Below, one piece after another: positions 58,365 to 64,000 of a stretch of 64,000 nucleotides of DNA. Location of the stretch: the NCBI GenBank assembly GCA_020726505.1, contig JAHLEZ010000006.1, positions 1,922,001 to 1,986,000 on the forward strand, written 5' to 3'. Within the stretch, counting starts at the first letter, position 1. Each line of letters begins with the position of its first letter. The position numbers and the translations under genes are program-made. A model generated the notes under the pieces. It made no database searches and was not told the DNA's origin. It worked only from the letters and a program-made list of their open reading frames with translations. The DNA comes from Leptodontidium sp. MPI-SDFR-AT-0119 (Eukaryota; Ascomycota; Leotiomycetes; Helotiales; Leptodontidiaceae).

Positions 58365-58999
58365 TGCGATGGTGTTGTCAAACGCTCAGAGAGGGGTGCG
58401 ACAATTGCGCATAATAATAGATAATATAGAGATTGTGCGATGGAGCGACGACGTGGTGGTTGTGAGGTGAGGTGTGGTAAAGCAAAGTTGTCGTCAACGC
58501 CGAGCTTCCACACCTGCATGCACAGCAGACAACACGACAATCGAGTCCGAGTGAGTGATGAGACCGAGAAGTTGCGGGCGGCTCTTCGAAGCGGATTCTC
58601 CGGTCATGCAAGCACACCCCTGCGCTGAGCCGATGGAAATCATGCATAAAAATGCCACAAACTCGAAGACGAACCACGTCCAACGTCAAGGTGATCGCAA
58701 TTTCTGCTTTCTCCATAGAAATTCGAGTTGGTTCTGAATTTTCCGTCATATCGCTGTTTGCCTCATAACAAGGCTTGCTGCATCAACCTCGGCACCTTAT
58801 TTTCCACCGCTTCCTGGCCAACGGTCGGTAAGGAGAGTAAACAACTGGTAGAATTCCAGATCCAGACTTGAGCATCAGCTTACCACTCTATTCGGCTTCT
58901 TCGGAATGCAACGCACATAGCGAAGATGGAACAAATATCCAATTGGAGGTCGAATCTAGGAGCTGCAGATCGTTACGAGAATATAGAAAAACTGTGAGC
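58365..58999. other. Divergent promoter region between SYP1 and the CSK1-like kinase
   Basis: 635 bp with no supported coding exon; presumably a shared bidirectional promoter. Confidence 0.5.
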
Positions 59000-60436
59000 A
59001 TGGCTTCCAACAGTTCATGCCACCGTCGTTTCAAACTAACTTTCCCCAGAAAGAAGAGCATTGAGGCAAAGGGACTAAGCTCTACGGGTACAGCGCACAA
59101 GTCTGCCTTTGCGGTAGAAACAGAGGCGTACAACACTGCGAATTCTAGGGTGAGTTTATTAGGTATTTTACATATCACGTGACATGACTGGCCTTGGTAA
59201 TTCTCATGTCTTGTTCTTTTTGGCTTCGAACAATAAGCTACTGGTTTCTGTCTTCTCGCTTCTTCTATACGTTTGGTCTATTACCTTTTTGGTTATGGGA
59301 GACCATCTATTATCCTTGTGAAGGCTCAACAGTACTTTCTTGAATAGTATATATCTCTTCCTGCAAGTTCTATCACCAACAGACTGCTTCTGACATCAAC
59401 AGGAAGCATATGATGCAGCCTGCAGTGCAATCATCAACGAGTCTCCTCCCGACCTCTCAGATCCAGAACCCGTACCCACAACTCCCGGTATCTCTATAGG
59501 CAAATACCAAAACTGCCATCACATCGCCTCAGGATTAGTAGCAGAAGTCTACCATTGCAAGACCGTAGCACTCAAAGTTATCACCGAAACCCACAACGTT
59601 GAACCCCACAATCCAGGACGAGAAGTCAAGATTCTGACATCGCTCTCACACCCTCGCATCATCACTCTCACCGAGACTTTCAAAGACAAAGAAGGCCAAC
59701 TCGTCCTAGTCTTCCCCTTCATCCCTCTCACGCTCGCGAAAGTAATTGGTGCCGGCGCTGTCCCAGAGCAAGTCACCAAAAATGTCTTCCGGGATCTCTT
59801 CTCGGCATTGGTGTATCTCCATGCAAGTGGTATCATACACAGAGACATCAAACCCTCCAATCTCCTCCTGGCATCCAGGACAGGACCAGTATACCTCTCC
59901 GATTTCGGTACAACATGGCATCCCGAACTCTCAATGAGTGACGAAACACCTCATCACAAAGTACTCGAAGTAGGCACAACATGTTACCGTGCACCAGAAA
60001 CCCTCTTCGGCAACCGTGCCTACGATACCAGTCTCGACATGTGGGCTGCCGGGACGATGCTCGTTGAATGTCTGCGCAAGCCTCCAAAGACGCTGTTTGA
60101 ATCGAGAGAAACGTCTGAGGATGGCAATCAGTTGGGATTGATTTTAAGTATTTTCAAGACGATTGGGACGCCGACGGAGGAGATTTGGCCGGAAGCGAAG
60201 AATTTCTCGACCCCACCTTTTAAATGGTATCAAGAATTTCCGGGGAAGACGTGGGAGGAGCTGCTGCCGGATGCAAGTGAGGATGCGAGGGAGTTGGTGA
60301 GGACTTTGGTATGCTTTGAAAGCGGCAAGAGGGCGACGGCTGCACAGGTATGTTCACTCCTCGCTTGAATCGAAAGTTTGCTAATGATGGGCCTCTACTC
60401 TAGGCTCTAGTTCATGGATATCTGAACAGTCACTAA
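59000..60436 (+). CDS. CSK1: CDK-activating-kinase-like Ser/Thr kinase (Csk1 type)
   Basis: Exons 59000-59149, 59403-60347 and 60404-60436 give 375 aa. The first intron (253 nt, GTGAGT..CAG) is long for this window and exon 1 is inferred from phase only; its sequence MASNSSCHRRFKL is unsupported by known motifs. The kinase domain starts near GKYQNCHHIASGLVAEVY, with a degenerate glycine loop, the lysine in VALKVI and the Glu in GREVKIL. The catalytic loop is IIHRDIKPSNLL, the metal-binding motif LSDFGT, and the activation segment ends CYRAPE, as in CDK-like kinases. The C-lobe has SLDMWAAGTMLVECL. Csk1 phosphorylates the CDK activation loop in fission yeast. Orthology is judged from motifs only, so the name is provisional. 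Confidence 0.78.
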
Positions 60437-61035
60437 GCAGAATTACAAAAACATAGGTCACTAAGTAATTCCGTTGATGAAACTACCTTTATTGAATCTC
60501 ACAACAATCTTCTTAATGATGGACCTCCAGTTTCGAGACTAGGTCATGTGGAACTGGTTTTTTTCTAGGGAAGTGTATAGATTTGATTCCTTTGGTTCCC
60601 ACGCGCCAGAATTCACAGAGCTCAAGCCGTATCTGCGCCATGCTTCTCATATTCCCAATGACACGACATTCCACAAGTACAGTCACAGTCAAGAATCACA
60701 TGAAAGACTCAAAGTTGTGTAGACGGCATTATTATCTTAGCTAACCTATCTCTCACCACCCACAGTGACTAACTAGCAGAAACCCCAACACATCCAATTT
60801 CAAAACTAACTACCACCTTATCGACACGCTAAGCTCAAATACATTCCACCAGCTGGAAAGAGAAAGGGGGAACAACGAGACTAAACGGCAAAAAAGAAAC
60901 TCCACCCAAGCAAAATCGCCTCTCCACCACCACCATTCCGCTCAGCGGCGACCCCAACCACGTCCCCACACCTCCATCGCAGACAGACCAAGACCTATGC
61001 TAAACCACCAACCGAAATGACGAAAAAAAATAACG
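60437..61035. other. Intergenic region between convergent genes
   Basis: 3' flanks of the kinase and the secreted peptide genes. No coding evidence. Confidence 0.5.
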
Positions 61036-61452
61036 CTAGCGAATGCAGTAACACTGCCGACTCGTACAGCTCCTACCATTCTCTGCAGGGTGACTATAGA
61101 ATCCGCCGTTGTCTGAACATGATGCGCTGTAACCGGCAGCACAGACTGAGGCGGGGAGACCAGAGTGGCAGACTAGAGTTGCTTGAGCTTGAGAGATAGT
61201 GTCCGTGGCGGGTTTTGTGGATGAGTTGTCTGTGGTTGGAGATGTTGTTGGGAGGGCGGTGGTGAATGTGAAGAGTGTGAAGAGGAGGGCGAGGAGGGAG
61301 GTGAGGAGCTGGGTTGTGTTAGTCAAGGTGTGAGAGTGGGGGAGAGTGAGATATGGAGGGGTATGGAAAGACAGTGATTTGGGGGTAAGAAGAAGACTGA
61401 GTCTGGAAAGGGCAGAGGTGAAGTGAAGGATGGGACGTACCCTGAACTTCAT
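61036..61452 (-). CDS. Small secreted six-cysteine protein, 94 aa
   Basis: Exon 1 is only four codons (61452-61441, MKFR); a 132-nt intron (GTACGT..CAG with a CTTGACTAACA branch) leads to exon 2, 61308-61036. The intron length is a multiple of three and stop-free, so the unspliced frame also stays open. But only the spliced form gives a clean signal peptide, MKFRLLTSLLALLFTLFTFT, with cleavage expected near ALP. A Thr/Ser-rich propeptide-like stretch follows. The mature end has six cysteines spaced C-x8-C-x7-C-x16-C-x4-C-x-C (LVCHSGLPASVC ... ASC ... RSC ... QCYC). The closing C-x4-C-x-C recalls defensin-like folds, but the C-x3-C of true CS-alpha-beta peptides is absent. A TATAAAGG box lies about 190 nt upstream. 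Function is unknown; an effector or antimicrobial role is inference. Confidence 0.78.
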   Translation of the reverse strand: MKFRVRPILHFTSALSRLSLLLTPKSLSFHTPPYLTLPHSHTLTNTTQLLTSLLALLFTLFTFTTALPTTSPTTDNSSTKPATDTISQAQATLVCHSGLPASVCAAGYSASCSDNGGFYSHPAENGRSCTSRQCYCIR

Positions 61453-61636
61453 ATTTGCGGTCGCCGTTGAGGAGGGGCTGTTTTCTTGTCTTTTTGATTG
61501 ATTTGTTTTGACTTGAGTGGCTCCTTGGGTTTGATAGGTCAGGTTGCAGTACTTTTTGAAGATTACTTGTGATGCTTCCTGGTGGCTCACAAGAAGATGG
61601 TTGCGTTTCAAAGAAGTGGGTAGGAGAGACGGTGGT

Positions 61637-61644
61637 CCTTTATA
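61637..61644 (-). promoter_or_regulatory. TATA box of the six-cysteine protein gene
   Basis: TATAAAGG on the minus strand, about 190 nt upstream of the ATG at 61452, leaving room for a leader. Confidence 0.5.
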
Positions 61645-62639
61645 GATAGAAACATCCATCAGGGAGTGAATGCAACCCCTCCCCACGACCGCGTATGTGA
61701 CACTGTCACCCTAAGTGAGAAGTGGATAAGCAATCGGACAGGCCGAAAATATGTCTCTCTTAGTCTGAAAACAGACATGTGAATAGGGGGAGATTAGTGA
61801 ACGGTCATGCAGGCACATGTATGTGGCTACCCAGCATGCTTCTGGCGTAGGACAGATGGCTTCCTAACGGCCTTGCGGTTGTTACACGCGGAGTTGGAAG
61901 GTTGTACTGATGCATTACGATGAAGCGAGATTGCCATGATGGGGAGGAACTTGCTGTATTTGAATCTAGATTGAGCGGCAGAGATTGTGGTTCCGAGATT
62001 CGGACGGCTTTGGAGGAGAATGATGCTATGTTAACGATATCTGGACTCACGGAATTACGTGCTTATTTTGATGGTATATCAAGTAAAGCCATGATATTGG
62101 CTGGATCCAGGACACTTGACAGCTCGCAAGTATAGATATCACTGCAATTTGCCTCCTGCTACATTGCAGGCAATATTCAGATACTTCGCGACTGGAATCA
62201 GTGACGTGCAGCTGTCAGTTTCAGATATAAGTACAAAACTAAATTGTCTGAACACACGGCTACAACAATCAACCTTGACGGCTGGCAGCAGCAAACCAGC
62301 AGACGCATGTGTCGCGGCACTAAACGATTGTTAGTTATGAACCAACCTAAGGGTTTTTTCAAGCTTTCCCCTTTATATTCAATCCTCTTTTTTCATTACT
62401 CCCCCCCCCCCCCCCCCCCCCCCTTAATTATAAATTCTAAAAAAACTCTCATTATCTTCATATATTTATCGTTAGTGTGCAAGGCCGCAGTTACACGTGA
62501 TTGCTGTCTTTCTAAAGCGAGCATCGTATACGGGATTATCCTTGCAATATATACTATTCAAAATAAAATCATTACAGGCTTGGCAGGCTATTTCTACATT
62601 CAAATCCACATTTTTTACCTCAAGTCGCTATAAATGAGG
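61645..62639. other. Intergenic region
   Basis: No supported gene; open frames at 61920-62135 and 62244-62633 have no domain and the latter runs through the poly-C tract. Confidence 0.45.
62401..62423 (+). repeat. Poly-C homopolymer of 23 bases
   Basis: 23 consecutive C residues on the plus strand, between T-rich sequence and AT-rich sequence. Length may be uncertain because long homopolymers are hard to sequence. Confidence 0.8.
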
Positions 62640-64000
62640 TTGAGCTCTTCTAGGTCGTACATAAAGTCTTCGGGAATAGGCCACCACCCTTACTAATTAC
62701 TGTTACGACCCGTAACCACCTATAACGGACCTGTTGGGTAAATAGCGGGCGACTGGCTAGCGATGGCGCTAGGCCTGATTAGGAAGACTAGGTGGCGACT
62801 ACGCTAGCCTTATGTAACGTTCCTGGTTCTGACTAGTACGCGACGTATAGGTCCGTCGGTTAGTATTAGCTCAAAAGTAAAGTTACAAGAGGTTCGGTTT
62901 TTAATAGGAATTGAGGCGTTATAAGCAATAGTTAAATTACTATATAAATTTGAGTACGAAGCTCTACTACTTAGGAAACTACTTTGTTTATATAAAACTT
63001 CGATACTGGCCGGATCCCTTAGGAGCTTGCAGTTTTAGGGCTCTTAAAGCTCTAAATCCTAAAGCTTTAAAAGCTTTATATTATTACGTAATCCTTAGTC
63101 CTATGATTTTGTCCTTGTCTTAGCTTCTTTATATAGCAAGGCTGCCGAGCCTTAGGACTATAAGATTATAATTTAGTAAAGCCTATTTTAAGCTTAAATC
63201 AGTCGGAAATAGCTTAAACAAGCCACATACGTCTGATACAGAGCTCCGACTTCCACAGGTTACAGCCATAGAATCCAAGGCTTCTAATACACGGCTTTCC
63301 TAGGCTAAAACAGTAGCTATACGAAGCTCTGGGCCTTACGTCTTAAACTACTAGAAACAACTATATTTGATAAAGACTCGTTTAAGCTTGTATTTGCCTA
63401 ATTAGGCTGTCTAAGCGAATACACACGTAATAAGCTAAAGTAGTTATATGGACCTAGAAATCCCCTCTATAATAGAATTATTATTTACACCAAGTATCAC
63501 TTCTTTTCAAGTTATAAGCCCCGCTACGCACTTCTTCGTATATTTAATTAATTAACTTTAACTTCTTCACTTACTTTATACCTCTATACTCTTATACCAC
63601 GTACTTTACTTTATATTTAATTTCTATTAATAAGTTCAATTAGAATTCTACTCTTATATACCCTTTATTCTTAATCCTTTTAACATATAATAAACCACCT
63701 ACCCTTGGCTCTACGGCTTTATACCTCCATACCTTCATACCTACAGCTCCATACCTCTATACCTCTATAACTCTATACCTACGGCTCCATACCTCCATAT
63801 CTCTATACCTACGGCTCTATACCTCTATACCTGTTAGTACCTAACCAAGGTTCGATACTTAATATCAGGGTGACAAAGAATATAACAAGTGAAGTTTAAT
63901 CAAGTATATTCCGTGTATCCCTTTCGTACGAAAGGGAAAGCTACCTTAAATATATTAAGTACTTAACCCTATAACTTATATAAGTATTACTTATACGAAA
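62640..64000. mobile_element. AT-rich, RIP-like repeat DNA, possibly an LTR retrotransposon remnant
   Basis: From about 62640 to the window end the DNA is AT- and TpA-rich and has stop codons in all frames. TGTTACGACCCGTAAC near 62700 starts with TG and forms a small inverted repeat (GTTACG/CGTAAC), like the left end of many fungal LTRs. No second LTR, primer-binding site or coding domain can be seen before the window ends. The LTR label is therefore tentative; the degraded-repeat label is firmer. Confidence 0.5.
63700..63835 (+). repeat. Minisatellite of 'cctctatac' units
   Basis: Tandem, imperfect units built from ATACCTCTATACC and TACGGCTCCATACC, spanning about 130 bp inside the AT-rich repeat region. 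Confidence 0.75.

Noticed and set aside
63845..63860. GGTTCGATAC resembling a tRNA B-box
   Set aside because: No A-box, no cloverleaf in the surroundings; lies in AT-rich repeat DNA.

Overview
This 64 kb window looks like the nuclear genome of a filamentous ascomycete. The evidence is the many introns of about 50-60 nt with GTANGT-like donors and CTAAC/CTGAC branch sites, the gene content (MARVEL and Pth11-type membrane proteins, DUF4360, MUP1-type permease, Syp1, Bir1, Mad1, Tam41), and a DNA transposon degraded by C-to-T type mutation as expected from repeat-induced point mutation (RIP). A leotiomycete (Helotiales-like) is my guess; nothing here proves the order. I find no rRNA, convincing tRNA or CRISPR.

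Left part (1-26.5 kb): an accessory, decaying neighbourhood. It holds a possible partial gene at the edge, a MARVEL-domain membrane protein (910-1513, -), a six-cysteine secreted peptide gene split over three small exons (2399-2751, -), a complete but dead hAT transposon with TIRs and target-site duplication (4133-7120), a broken isocitrate-lyase-family gene (about 8.1-9.8 kb), an intact glutamine amidotransferase (10384-11352), a lysozyme-like SLT protein (12270-13032), an Ap4A phosphorylase (13327-14285, -), a 5'-truncated aminotransferase pseudogene that lost its PLP lysine (14483-15745, -), a Pth11-like protein with a GC-AG intron (16682-17776), a second Pth11-like gene frameshifted by a 4-bp tandem duplication (19727-21071), and a heavily frameshifted 5-oxoprolinase pseudogene interrupted by about 1.5 kb (21749-26529).

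Middle (27.4-43 kb): a MUP1-like methionine permease (seven exons), a 4.1 kb and a 2.7 kb intergenic region rich in microsatellites that flank a third Pth11-like gene (33925-35798), the mitochondrial CDP-diacylglycerol synthase TAM41 (-), and a 5'-truncated subtilisin pseudogene.

Right part (43.3-61.5 kb): conserved core genes. MAD1 (+) and BIR1 (-) are convergent; both act in chromosome segregation. They are followed by a DUF4360 secreted protein (-), an about 3 kb gap, a Ser/Asn/Gly-rich low-complexity protein (-), the endocytic muniscin SYP1 (-), a divergently placed CSK1-like kinase (+), and a second six-cysteine secreted peptide (-). The end (62.6-64 kb) is AT-rich, RIP-like repeat DNA with a poly-C tract before it and a 'cctctatac'-type minisatellite inside it.

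No operon-like or obvious biosynthetic cluster emerges. The strongest candidates for new biology are the two small cysteine-rich secreted peptides, the Pth11-like receptors, and the concentration of gene decay in 8-26.5 kb. Exon boundaries were worked out by hand from reading-frame continuity and splice consensus, without transcripts.
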